DNA from: Stappia albiluteola
GTDB lineage: Bacteria > Pseudomonadota > Alphaproteobacteria > Rhizobiales > Stappiaceae
Length of the DNA: 64,000 nt
NCBI RefSeq assembly: GCF_014050225.1
Contig: NZ_JACFXV010000062.1
Coordinates: 1 to 64,000 of the forward strand
Reading direction: 5' to 3'
Part shown: one piece after another, positions 8,924-16,858 of the stretch
Numbering within the stretch: the stretch's first letter is position 1
Layout: each line of letters opens with the position of its first letter
Program-made: the position numbers and the translations under genes
The notes under the pieces: model-generated
Told to the model about the DNA's origin: nothing
What the model saw: the letters and a program-made list of their open reading frames with translations, nothing else
The model's database searches: none

Positions 8924-9532
8924 TCAGTTCCTGGCGATGATCTCGTATTCGCCGCGGTGGACGAGTTGCCTTGCAGCCGGCGAGCCCGCCTTGCGCCGGC
9001 ACAGAAAACGCGGGCGGCGGTTGGTGAGCGCGGCGACGCGACGGCGGGCAGCGGAAATGCGCGGCGTGCCGGTCGGGGCCTGATCGTCGAGGACGCGGAT
9101 CGCGCCATTCGGTTCGACGGCGACCAGCGGCAGGCCAAGAAGGCTCGACCAGGAGCGCCAGTCCTCGGCCGCGGCTTCAATATCGGCGCCGGAAAAGAGC
9201 TCGACGCAAAGGCTCGGATCGCGGTGATGCAGGCCGATGCTGATTGAAAGTGCCGCGGAATTCGGCGCCGGCGTGACCCGCGCATAGACCCCGGTGAAGG
9301 TTCCGACCGGCAGGACGACGGTGAGGGGCAGGCCGGAAAGGCGCCGCTTCATGATGACCGTCTGCTGGTCGATATAGACGTTGAAGGCTTCGTTGCCGGT
9401 CGGCTCGCCCAGCGGGTCGGCCTTTGCGGTGAAGCGATGCGGGAGCCTTGCGGGATCGAGTCGCAGAGCGCGGCTCGATCCCGCGGCAGCGGCATCCTGG
9501 AGTGCTGTTTGACGCCTCAATTGCCTCTCCAT
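8924..9532 (-). CDS. DUF6101 family protein
   Basis: 202-residue soluble basic protein without signal or membrane segments, of a type recurrent in Hyphomicrobiales (DUF6101). It carries RLDPARLPHRFTAKADP followed by a beta-rich centre (YIDQQTVIMKRRLSGLPLTVVLP) and an Arg-rich C terminus (ARRRVAALTNRRPRFLCRRK). Function is unknown. I prefer ATG 9532 (MERQLRRQTALQD) over an in-frame start at 9601, because the extra 23 residues look unstructured; this choice is uncertain. It converges with the kinase gene and is divergent from pmbA. Confidence 0.75.
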   Translation of the reverse strand: MERQLRRQTALQDAAAAGSSRALRLDPARLPHRFTAKADPLGEPTGNEAFNVYIDQQTVIMKRRLSGLPLTVVLPVGTFTGVYARVTPAPNSAALSISIGLHHRDPSLCVELFSGADIEAAAEDWRSWSSLLGLPLVAVEPNGAIRVLDDQAPTGTPRISAARRRVAALTNRRPRFLCRRKAGSPAARQLVHRGEYEIIARN

Positions 9533-9786
9533 CGGACCCTTTGTTTTGTGGGCCTCTGATGGAACCAACTTAAGCGGGGGACGTACCGATCTGCTTAACA
9601 AGCACGGTTAAATTTCTCTGATTTTGAAGAGGGTTAGGGAAGAGTGACCAAAGTTGGTTGCCAGCAGGTTAGGAAATGGAGCGGCCGCGCGGGCGTCGGC
9701 CGGTGTTCCGCGCTGCTTGCCGAAGGGCGGGCGAATGCCTAAACACAGGGCTGACACGCTCCCGCAGCCGCAGCCATGGATGAACA

Positions 9787-11130
9787 ATGACGGAACTGGT
9801 CGATCAGGCAGTGCTTGAAAAGCGCGCCGCAGCGCTTGTCGAGGCGGCGAAGAAGGCGGGTGCGGATGCCGCCGACGCGGTCGCCGTTTCCGCCGTATCG
9901 CTCGGCGTCGACGTGCGTGAGGGGAAGGTCGAGGAGACCGAACGCGCCGAAGGCGACGATTTCACGCTGCGCGTCTTCGTGGGGCGCAAGGTGGCGAGCG
10001 TTTCCGCAAACAGCCTTGGCGATATCGCAGCACTTGCGGAGCGCGCGGTCGCGATGGCGAAAGTGGCGCCGGACGATCCCTATGCCGGGCTGGCCGATCC
10101 CGGCGACCTCATCCGCGACATGCCGGCTCTCGACCTGCTTGACGGGACCAGCGTCGATGCGGCTTTCCTCGGCGAGCGGGCGCGGGCGGCCGAAGCCGCC
10201 GGCCTTGATGTCGCAGGCGTCAGCAAATCGGGCGGTGCCAGTGCCTCCTGGCAGCTTGCGGGCCTGGTGCTTGCCGCCAGCAACGGCTTTTCCGGCTCCT
10301 ACCTTACCTCCCGCTTCGGCCTGTCGATGACGGCGGTGGCGGGCGAGGGCACGGGGATGGAGCGCGACTACGATTACGACTACCGCACCTATCTCTCCGA
10401 CATGGACCGGCCGGAAGATATCGGCCGCCGCGCCGGCGAGCGGGCAGTCAGGCGGCTCAACCCCCGCAAACTGTCAAGCCGTACGGCCGACGTGATCTAC
10501 GAGACCAGGGCAGCGCGCTCGCTGGTCGGCCATTTCGCCGGCGCGGTCAATGGCGCCGCGATCGCGCGCAAGACAAGTTTCCTGAAGGACAGGATGGGAA
10601 GCCGCGTCTTCGCCGAAGGCATTACAATCACCGACGATCCGAGGAAGCCGCGCTCCCCCGCCACCCGTCCGTTCGATGGCGAGGGGCTGGCCGCGCTGCC
10701 GCTTGCGATGGTCGAGGACGGCGTGCTGCGGCACTGGTTCCTCGATACGGCGACGGCACGCGAACTCGGCCTTGTCTCCAACGGGCGCGCCTCTCGCGGC
10801 GGCGCCGGGCCTTCGCCGAGCGCCACCAACCTTTGCCTCAGTCCCGGCAAGGAAAGCCCGGAGGCGATGATGAAGGCGATCGGCACCGGACTGCTGGTGA
10901 CGGACCTGATCGGCCATGGCGTCAACGGCGTGACGGGAGACTATTCCAGGGGCGCTTCGGGTTTCTGGATCGAGAATGGCGAAATCGTCTATCCGGTGAG
11001 CGAGATCACCCTGGCCGGCAACCTGACCGACATGTTCGCCCGCCTCGTGCCGGCCTCCGATCTCGACGACCGCTATTCGACCGCCGCACCCAGCATCCTG
11101 ATCGAGGGTATGACCATTGCAGGTCAGTGA
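9787..11130 (+). CDS. pmbA: TldD/PmbA family protein TldE
   Basis: 447-residue member of the TldD/TldE (PmbA) family. With TldD it forms the heterodimeric metalloprotease that in enterobacteria trims microcin B17 leader and degrades CcdA. The non-catalytic TldE partner lacks HExxxH, and none is visible here. Typical patches are GVDVREGKVEETERAEGDDFTLRVFVGRKVASVS near residue 37 and the C-terminal LIGHGVNGVTGDYSRGASGFWIENGEI. Its partner tldD is at 20.2-21.6 kb on the other strand. It appears to head the operon that continues into the lipid A genes. Confidence 0.92.
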   Translation: MTELVDQAVLEKRAAALVEAAKKAGADAADAVAVSAVSLGVDVREGKVEETERAEGDDFTLRVFVGRKVASVSANSLGDIAALAERAVAMAKVAPDDPYAGLADPGDLIRDMPALDLLDGTSVDAAFLGERARAAEAAGLDVAGVSKSGGASASWQLAGLVLAASNGFSGSYLTSRFGLSMTAVAGEGTGMERDYDYDYRTYLSDMDRPEDIGRRAGERAVRRLNPRKLSSRTADVIYETRAARSLVGHFAGAVNGAAIARKTSFLKDRMGSRVFAEGITITDDPRKPRSPATRPFDGEGLAALPLAMVEDGVLRHWFLDTATARELGLVSNGRASRGGAGPSPSATNLCLSPGKESPEAMMKAIGTGLLVTDLIGHGVNGVTGDYSRGASGFWIENGEIVYPVSEITLAGNLTDMFARLVPASDLDDRYSTAAPSILIEGMTIAGQ

Positions 11131-11914
11131 AATCGAAGACGCGCAATCCGACCTGGACCTGCTGGAGGCCGCCGCCCGCGAGGCGGGGCGCGTCGCGCTC
11201 GGCTTTTTCGGCTGCGATCCCAGGCGTTGGTCCAAGGAAGGGGACTCCCCGGTCTCCGAAGCCGATATCGCCGTCGACCGGGCGCTGCATGAGTTGCTGA
11301 CCTCGGCGCGGCCCGAATACGGCTGGCTTTCCGAAGAAACGACGGACGATGCCGCCCGCCTGTCGCGCCGCCGCATCTTCGTTGTCGATCCCATCGACGG
11401 CACACGGGCGTTCCTGTCCGGTGGCGACGAATGGACGGTGGCACTGGCCGTGGTGGAAGAAGGGCGGCCGATTTCGGCAGCCGTCTACCGGCCTGTCGGT
11501 GACGAGATGTACTTGGCGCGGACGGGCTCCGGAACGATGATGAACGGTGCGCGCGTGCGGGTATCGCGGAGGGACAGCCTGGAAGGTGCGACCTTCGCCG
11601 GCCCGAAGGCCGTTGCGGGGCGTTCGGACCTGAAGGCGCGCGGGCTGGAATATGCCGGTTACATCCCTTCGCTCGCCTATCGCCTGGCGCTGGTCGCCGC
11701 GGGGCGCATCGATATTGCGGCGGCGCGCGGGCGGGCCTGCGACTGGGACCTTGCGGCAGCCGATCTTTTGGTGCAGGAAGCGGGCGGCCGCCTGACCGAC
11801 CTTTCCGGCAGGACGGCACACTACAACAAGACGGATGTGCGCCATGGCGCGCTGATCGCCGGTCCGGCAAATCTGGTCGAGGATCTACGGCCGATGCTGG
11901 ACTTGGCGATGTAG
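11117..11914 (+). CDS. inositol monophosphatase family protein (CysQ-like 3'(2'),5'-bisphosphate nucleotidase)
   Basis: 265-residue lithium-sensitive phosphatase fold. Metal-binding motifs are visible in order: GDSPVSEADIAVD (42-54), SEETTDD (72-78), DPIDGTRAFLSG (91-102) and a late CDWDLAAADLLVQEAGG. Such enzymes dephosphorylate inositol phosphate, PAP or related compounds; the extended GDEWTVALAVVEEG after DPIDGT resembles CysQ, so PAP phosphatase is my preferred guess. The start is a TTG at 11117, inside the last five codons of pmbA, so translation is coupled. The next gene follows after 96 bases. Confidence 0.88.
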   Translation: MQVSEIEDAQSDLDLLEAAAREAGRVALGFFGCDPRRWSKEGDSPVSEADIAVDRALHELLTSARPEYGWLSEETTDDAARLSRRRIFVVDPIDGTRAFLSGGDEWTVALAVVEEGRPISAAVYRPVGDEMYLARTGSGTMMNGARVRVSRRDSLEGATFAGPKAVAGRSDLKARGLEYAGYIPSLAYRLALVAAGRIDIAAARGRACDWDLAAADLLVQEAGGRLTDLSGRTAHYNKTDVRHGALIAGPANLVEDLRPMLDLAM

Positions 11915-12010
11915 CGGCCGCCGATTTGGCCCGATCGCACCCCCCGATCGCATCCTGCGAACAACGCCCGGCAACCGGGTTTCGAACATGTGCACTGATG
12001 GAGAGCAGGA

Positions 12011-12259
12011 ATGACTGGGAAAGACCAGCCCAAGCAGCTTCTTCACCTCGTATTCGGCGGCGAACTTGAGAAGGTCGACGAGCTGACCTTCCGCGACCTT
12101 TCAGATCTCGACATCGTCGGGATCTATCCGAATTACGCAACGGCCTATACCGCGTGGAAGGAAAAGGCGCAGGCTTCCGTCGATAACGCCCACATGCGCT
12201 ATTTTATCGTCCACATGCATCGCCTGTTCGATCCGGAAACCGACAAGCACCCGTCGTGA
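12011..12259 (+). CDS. DUF4170 family protein
   Basis: 82-residue soluble protein (MTGKDQPKQLLHLVFGGELE), matching the small DUF4170 family of Hyphomicrobiales, found next to lipid A/KDO genes. The DLSDLDIVGIYPNYATAYTAWKEKAQ core is the family signature. Function is unknown. A GGAGAGCAGGA ribosome site precedes the ATG. Its position between the phosphatase and the acyltransferase/waaA/lpxK genes suggests co-transcription with the lipid A block. Confidence 0.88.
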   Translation: MTGKDQPKQLLHLVFGGELEKVDELTFRDLSDLDIVGIYPNYATAYTAWKEKAQASVDNAHMRYFIVHMHRLFDPETDKHPS

Positions 12260-12308
12260 ACCGGATCTTCCTGTCACTCGCCTCGCCGCGGGCAGGGGGG
12301 ATCCTGCC

Positions 12309-13001
12309 TTGCTGAAGAGCCTTGGCCGTCATCCGATGGTGCTCAACGCCATTGGTTCGATGCTTGCCGGCTACCTGCTTGCCGTGCGCAAGACGAGTTC
12401 GCTTGTCGTCGATCCGCCGGATTTCTACGAGAAGGTCCTGCCGGACCTGCCGATGATCGTTGCCATGTGGCACGGCCAGCATTTTCTGATGCCCTTCGCG
12501 CGGCCCGACGGCTGGGATGTTCGCGCCATGATCTCCCGTTCGGCGGATGGCGAGATCAATGCCATCGCCGCGCGAAAGCTGGGTCTCGGCCTCATCCGCG
12601 CGTCCGGTGCGCAGAAGGCGCATCAGGTGACCAAGCGCGGCGGCATGCGCGGCTTCATCGAGGCGATGCGCGCGCTCAGGGAAGGCGGCACTGTTGCGCT
12701 CACCGCCGATGTTCCGAAGGGGCCCGCGCGTGTTGCGGGGCTCGGCATCGTGCAGCTTGCCAAGCATTCCGGCCGGCCAATCGTTCCCATGGCCTTTGCG
12801 ACCAGCCGGCATATCGATCTGAACTCCTGGGACAAGGCCTCGATAAACCTGCCCTTCAGCCGCGCGGCGCTGGCAATCGGTGATATGATCCATGTGGACG
12901 CGGATGCCGGGGAAGAGGCTTTGGAAGTGGCGAGGAAAAAGGTCGAGGACGGCCTGAACGAGGCGACGGAACGTGCCTACAGGCTGGTGAAGGCTCGATG
13001 A
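12309..13001 (+). CDS. lysophospholipid acyltransferase family protein (DUF374)
   Basis: 230-residue DUF374/LPLAT-type protein. The N-terminal segment PMVLNAIGSMLAGYLLAVRKTS anchors it to the inner membrane; MWHGQHFLMPFA (57-68) carries the conserved His, and GGTVALTADVPKGPARVAGLGIVQLA is the second family motif. DUF374 proteins encoded just before waaA are thought to act on lipid A or phospholipid; acyl transfer is inferred. The start is TTG 12309 behind an AGGGGGG site. It ends in an ATGA overlap with waaA (12998), so the two are coupled. Confidence 0.9.
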   Translation: MLKSLGRHPMVLNAIGSMLAGYLLAVRKTSSLVVDPPDFYEKVLPDLPMIVAMWHGQHFLMPFARPDGWDVRAMISRSADGEINAIAARKLGLGLIRASGAQKAHQVTKRGGMRGFIEAMRALREGGTVALTADVPKGPARVAGLGIVQLAKHSGRPIVPMAFATSRHIDLNSWDKASINLPFSRAALAIGDMIHVDADAGEEALEVARKKVEDGLNEATERAYRLVKAR

Positions 13002-14317
13002 CGGCTTCGCGCCCTCCGGCCGGTACGCTTTCGCGCGCCGCCGCGTTGGCGCTTCTTTCCCTCTATGACGGGGTGGGGCATATCGCCTACCCGGTCCTTT
13101 CCCTTCTCCATCGGCGGCGGGCAAGGCTCGGCAAGGAAGATCCGGCCCGGCGCGGCGAGCGTTTCGGCGCAGCGAGCCAGCCGCGCCCCGAAGGCGACCT
13201 CGTCTGGGTGCATGCGGCGAGCGTCGGCGAGACCAATGCGGTCATGCCGGTGGTTCGCGCGCTGACGGATCGCGGCCTGAAAGTGGTGCTGACTTCGGGG
13301 ACGGTGACGTCGGCCAAGACGGCGGCGGAGCGCCTGCCGGACGGCGCGCTGCATCAATATGTGCCCTACGATCTCTCCGGCGGCGTGGCGGCGTTCCTCG
13401 ACTATTGGCGACCGGCGGTTGTCATGCTGGTGGAGTCCGAGATCTGGCCGGCGACTTTTCGGGCAGTTAAACGGCGCGGTCTGCCGCTTGCGATCCTTAA
13501 CGGCCGGATGTCGCCGAAATCCACGTCCGGGTGGCTGAAGGCGCGCGCGCTGGCGCAGACCCTGTTTGGCCTCGTGGATGTCTGCCTCGCCCGATCGGAA
13601 GAAGACGCGGAAAACTACCGCAGCCTTGGCGTTCGCGATGTTCGCGTGGTTGGCGACCTCAAGTTCGAGAGCCCGGTTCCGGATGCCGATCCGGCGGCCT
13701 TGGAAGACTTTCGCCGATGGATCGACGGCAGGCCGATCTGGCTTGCAGCGAGCACGCATCCCGGCGAGGAGGAAGTGGTGGCGGAGGTCCATCGCCGCCT
13801 GCGCGACGAACATCCGGGACTTCTGACACTGCTGGCGCCCCGCCATCCCAACCGCAGCGGTGAGATCCGCGTGGTGCTGGAAGGGCGGGGGCTCAATGTC
13901 GCCGTCCGCAGCCGTCATGACCTTCCCGGGCCGGAGACGGACGTCTATCTTGCCGATACGATCGGCGAGATGGGGCTCTTCTATCGGCTGTCGCCGATCG
14001 TCTTCATGGGCGGTTCTTTCATGTCGGCCGGCGGACACAATCCTCTGGAGCCGGCATTCTGCGGTGCCGCGATCCTGACCGGGCCCGGTTTCGCCAATCA
14101 GCAGGACGTGTACGATCGCCTGATTGCCGAGAAGGGGACGCTGGTCGTGCATGGGGCGGAAGATCTCGCGGAAACCCTGAGCGAACTCCTGCACAATCCG
14201 CGGCACGCGGCTGAAGTGGCCGCCGCGGCGGGCCGGACCGCGCATGATGGCCAGGGGGCGGTGTCGCGGACGATGGATGCCCTGTCCGCGTTGCTTCCCC
14301 GAAACGGTGCTGCCTGA
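12998..14317 (+). CDS. waaA: 3-deoxy-D-manno-octulosonic acid transferase (KDO transferase)
   Basis: 439-residue inner-membrane-associated glycosyltransferase that adds KDO from CMP-KDO to lipid IVA. An N-terminal hydrophobic anchor (AALALLSLYDGVGHIAYPVLSLL) is followed by RRGERFG with the catalytic Glu, then VWVHAASVGETNAVMPV, VESEIWPATFRAVKRRGLPLAILNGRMSPKS and a C-terminal CMP-binding EPAFCGAAILTGP region. All are typical of WaaA/KdtA. The start overlaps the acyltransferase stop (ATGA). lpxK begins two bases after its stop, so lipid A-KDO assembly steps are co-expressed. Confidence 0.97.
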   Translation: MTASRPPAGTLSRAAALALLSLYDGVGHIAYPVLSLLHRRRARLGKEDPARRGERFGAASQPRPEGDLVWVHAASVGETNAVMPVVRALTDRGLKVVLTSGTVTSAKTAAERLPDGALHQYVPYDLSGGVAAFLDYWRPAVVMLVESEIWPATFRAVKRRGLPLAILNGRMSPKSTSGWLKARALAQTLFGLVDVCLARSEEDAENYRSLGVRDVRVVGDLKFESPVPDADPAALEDFRRWIDGRPIWLAASTHPGEEEVVAEVHRRLRDEHPGLLTLLAPRHPNRSGEIRVVLEGRGLNVAVRSRHDLPGPETDVYLADTIGEMGLFYRLSPIVFMGGSFMSAGGHNPLEPAFCGAAILTGPGFANQQDVYDRLIAEKGTLVVHGAEDLAETLSELLHNPRHAAEVAAAAGRTAHDGQGAVSRTMDALSALLPRNGAA

Positions 14318-14319
14318 CC

Positions 14320-15339
14320 ATGGCGCTCTTCGGCCGGGCACCGGCGTTCTGGTGGCAGCCGCAGCCGAGCCTGCAGGCGCTGGCGCTATGGCCGATCGGC
14401 GCCTTCTACGGAGCGGTTACGGCGAGCCGCATGCTCGGCGCTCCGTCCGGCAAGGTCGATACAGGTGTCGTTTGCATCGGCAATTTCGTTGCCGGAGGCA
14501 CGGGAAAGACGCCCTTCAGCCTCGCTTTTTACGAGCATCTGGCGCGGCGCGGCAGGAAACCGGTGTTTCTGTTGCGGGGCCACGGAGGCGCTCAGGCGGG
14601 GCCGTTGCTGGTCGATCCGCTGCAACATCGCTCGGAAGATGTCGGTGACGAAGCACTGCTTCTTGCCGAGAGGGGACCTACCGTTGTGTCCCGCAACCGG
14701 CTTGCTGGCGCCGAACTGGCGGCGCGCCATGGGGACATGATCCTGATGGATGACGGCTGGCAGAACCCGAGCCTTGCAAAAGACTTTTCCTTTGCGCTCG
14801 TCGATGCGGCGACGGGCGTGGGCAACGGCTTCTGCCTCCCGGCAGGACCGCTGCGCGCGCCGGTCGGGAAACAGATCGTCGCCGCCTCCGCGCTAGTCGT
14901 CGTGGGCGAGGGGAACGCCGCCGACCCGGTCATCCGGTTCGCCGCCCGCAAAGGGTTGCCGATCTTCCACGCGCGGCTCGAAGCGAGGATCGACGATGAC
15001 TTGCGCGGCAGCAGGGTGCTGGCCTTCGCCGGTATCGGCCGGCCGGCGAAGTTCTTCGACAGCCTGAGGGACAGCGGCGTTGACGTTGTCGCGGAAAGGG
15101 CCTTCGCCGATCATCAGCCCTATAGCCGTCAGGACGCGGAAAGCCTGCTGATGGAGGCGGAGGAAAAAGGCCTGGAACTTGTAACGACGACCAAGGACAT
15201 GGTGCGGCTCAAGACGGGAGACGGCGAGGTCCTGCGATGGCTGGCCGCGCGTGCGCGGGTGGTCGAGGCCGAAATGCGGATCGACGACGCAGGCCGCATG
15301 GTCGATCTGGTGCTAGGGACGCTCCGCCGGAAGGCGTGA
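14320..15339 (+). CDS. lpxK: tetraacyldisaccharide 4'-kinase
   Basis: 339-residue inner-membrane P-loop kinase that phosphorylates the 4' position of the lipid A disaccharide, giving lipid IVA. Visible are the N-terminal membrane helix and SFYGAV-like region, the Walker A GNFVAGGTGKTPF (54-66), and LMDDGWQNPSLAKDFSFALVDA, the LpxK DDG(F/W)Q motif with Gln-Asn replacing the common Gln-His. ATG 14320 lies two bases after the waaA stop. It is the last plus-strand gene of the lipid A block, facing a convergent DUF2093 gene 9 bases away. Confidence 0.96.
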   Translation: MALFGRAPAFWWQPQPSLQALALWPIGAFYGAVTASRMLGAPSGKVDTGVVCIGNFVAGGTGKTPFSLAFYEHLARRGRKPVFLLRGHGGAQAGPLLVDPLQHRSEDVGDEALLLAERGPTVVSRNRLAGAELAARHGDMILMDDGWQNPSLAKDFSFALVDAATGVGNGFCLPAGPLRAPVGKQIVAASALVVVGEGNAADPVIRFAARKGLPIFHARLEARIDDDLRGSRVLAFAGIGRPAKFFDSLRDSGVDVVAERAFADHQPYSRQDAESLLMEAEEKGLELVTTTKDMVRLKTGDGEVLRWLAARARVVEAEMRIDDAGRMVDLVLGTLRRKA

Positions 15340-15348
15340 GCATTGCAG

Positions 15349-15570
15349 TCAGGGGAGGTTGCCGGCTTCCTGGAAGCGTTTCAGGGCCGCCGCCGCATCT
15401 ACGTAAGCCTCCTGGCGCGATACGCTCCAGTATTTCAGCTCGTCGATCGGGATTGCCTGGCCGGTCACCGCGCAGCGTACGAAAGTGCCCGGCGCCTCGA
15501 TCTGGAAATCGCCGTCGAGAAAACGGACGCGCGCCTCGCTCGGCATTCTGGGCTTTTCGAAACGGTTCAT
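15349..15570 (-). CDS. DUF2093 family protein
   Basis: 73-residue protein starting MNRFEKPRMPSEARVRFLDG, matching DUF2093, a short protein commonly next to lpxK in rhizobia. The RCAVTGQAIPIDELKYWSV core is conserved; one Cys is present and there is no membrane segment. Function is unknown. Upstream in-frame sequence to 15744 adds an Arg-rich shadow and is not part of the gene. It is convergent with lpxK. Confidence 0.88.
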   Translation of the reverse strand: MNRFEKPRMPSEARVRFLDGDFQIEAPGTFVRCAVTGQAIPIDELKYWSVSRQEAYVDAAAALKRFQEAGNLP

Positions 15571-15673
15571 TCTCTGCGCTCGCCGACTGTCAGCTGATGG
15601 GCCTTGATAACGCCTGCCGCCCGGCTTGACCAGCCCGTTGCCCCTTGCCGAGCGACCGCGCGCCGATCTCAAT

Positions 15674-16093
15674 TCACTTGTCCTCCGGGTGAGAGCTCGC
15701 TCCCAGCGTCTCCAGAATACGGCAGGACGAGACATCCTCGCCATCGCATCTTTCGATCATGCCGGAAAGCGCCGATCGAAGCGCCTGGAGCCTGGCGATC
15801 TTGCGGTCGACTTCCGCCAGCTGACATCGCGCCATGCGGTCCACCGGTTCGCAAGGCTTGCCGGAAACGGACGACAGGTCAATCATCTCGGCGATATCCG
15901 GCAGCGAGAAGCCCATCTCCCGCGCATGGCGAATAAAGAGAAGGCGGGTGCGGTGGTCGTCGGTATAGCGGCGCTGTCCGCCATCCGAGCGCGGAGGCTT
16001 CGGCAGAAGGCCGCGTGCCTCGTAGTAGCGCACCGTCTGGACGCTGGTGCCCGTGTCGCGGGCAATCTCGCCGATGGAAGAAATCCCGGTCAT
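15674..16093 (-). CDS. MerR family transcriptional regulator
   Basis: 139-residue MerR-type regulator. The N-terminal winged helix-turn-helix IGEIARDTGTSVQTVRYYEARGLLPKP (residues 7-33) is canonical, followed by RYTDDHRTRLLFIRHAREMGFSL and a dimerisation coiled coil. Cysteines in GKPCEPVDRMARCQ and RCDGEDVSSC resemble the metal sites of ZntR/CadR-like members, so a soft-metal effector is likely. It is divergent from a cation transporter whose promoter has the 19-bp MerR spacer. It probably represses and, with metal, activates that gene. Confidence 0.92.
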   Translation of the reverse strand: MTGISSIGEIARDTGTSVQTVRYYEARGLLPKPPRSDGGQRRYTDDHRTRLLFIRHAREMGFSLPDIAEMIDLSSVSGKPCEPVDRMARCQLAEVDRKIARLQALRSALSGMIERCDGEDVSSCRILETLGASSHPEDK

Positions 16094-16108
16094 GCCTCAA
16101 CAAGCCTC

Positions 16109-16139
16109 TTGAAGCTACAATTGCTATAGGGATTAGGGT
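16109..16139 (+). promoter_or_regulatory. MerR-type promoter/operator for the cation transporter
   Basis: TTGAAG (16109-16114) and TAGGGT (16134-16139) are separated by 19 bases, the over-long spacer that MerR proteins untwist. Inside the spacer lies an imperfect dyad, CTACA (16115-16119)/TATAG (16125-16129). It points at the transporter gene at 16177 and sits between the divergent merR-like gene and the transporter. Confidence 0.65.
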
Positions 16140-16176
16140 CGCCGGGCTGGAATTCAAGATGCGGAGAAGACGGCCA

Positions 16177-16842
16177 ATGGCTGGATGCTGTTCCCATGAG
16201 GCCCGTTTCGAGGGCATGAGCAAAGCCTACAAGCGGTCGCTGGTCGCGGTCATCGTCATCAATGCGGCGATGTTCCTGGTCGAACTGACGGGTAGTGCCG
16301 TTGCCGGCTCGCAGGCGTTGCAGGCCGATTCGCTCGATTTCTTCGCCGATACGATGACCTATGCGATCAGCCTCGCCGTGATCGGCCGGCCGCTGCGCAT
16401 TCGCTCGCTTGCCGCGCTGGCGAAGGGCGTCAGCCTCTGCTTCATGGGCTTCTTCGTATTCGGCGCGACGATCTGGCGGGTTTTCTTTCTTGGAGTGCCA
16501 GATGCTCCGATCATGGGCGGCATCGGGATGCTGGCTCTTGCTGCAAACCTTGCCAGCGTCCTGATCCTGCTGCGCTATCGGGACGGCGACGCGAATGTGC
16601 GTTCCGTCTGGCTGTGCAGCCGCAACGACGCGATCGGCAATCTGGTCGTCGTGGCGGCGGCGGGCGGGGTGTTTGCATCCGGGACTGGCTGGCCGGACGT
16701 CGCGGTTGCCGGCCTGATGGCCGGGCTCTTCCTGTGGTCGTCCGTCTCCATCCTTCGCCAGGCGATCGGCGAATGGCAGCATGGACTATTGCATCGGCTC
16801 GAGCATGAAGACGCGAAAAGTCATGGAAGTGCGGCCAGTTGA
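16177..16842 (+). CDS. cation transporter (CDF-like)
   Basis: 221-residue inner-membrane protein with about six membrane segments. After a short MAGCCSHEARFEG Cys/His leader, AVIVINAAMFLVELTGSAVAGSQALQADSLDFFADT resembles the first two helices of cation diffusion facilitators, including the Asp-rich metal site DSLDFFAD; helix V has RNDAIGNLVVV instead of the usual HxxxD, so His is replaced by Asn-Asp. Such rhizobial small transporters accompany MerR regulators and likely export a divalent metal. I chose ATG 16177 because GGAGAAG lies seven bases before it; an ATG at 16159 is possible. Confidence 0.85.
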   Translation: MAGCCSHEARFEGMSKAYKRSLVAVIVINAAMFLVELTGSAVAGSQALQADSLDFFADTMTYAISLAVIGRPLRIRSLAALAKGVSLCFMGFFVFGATIWRVFFLGVPDAPIMGGIGMLALAANLASVLILLRYRDGDANVRSVWLCSRNDAIGNLVVVAAAGGVFASGTGWPDVAVAGLMAGLFLWSSVSILRQAIGEWQHGLLHRLEHEDAKSHGSAAS

Positions 16843-16858
16843 GCCACAGATGCCCGGA

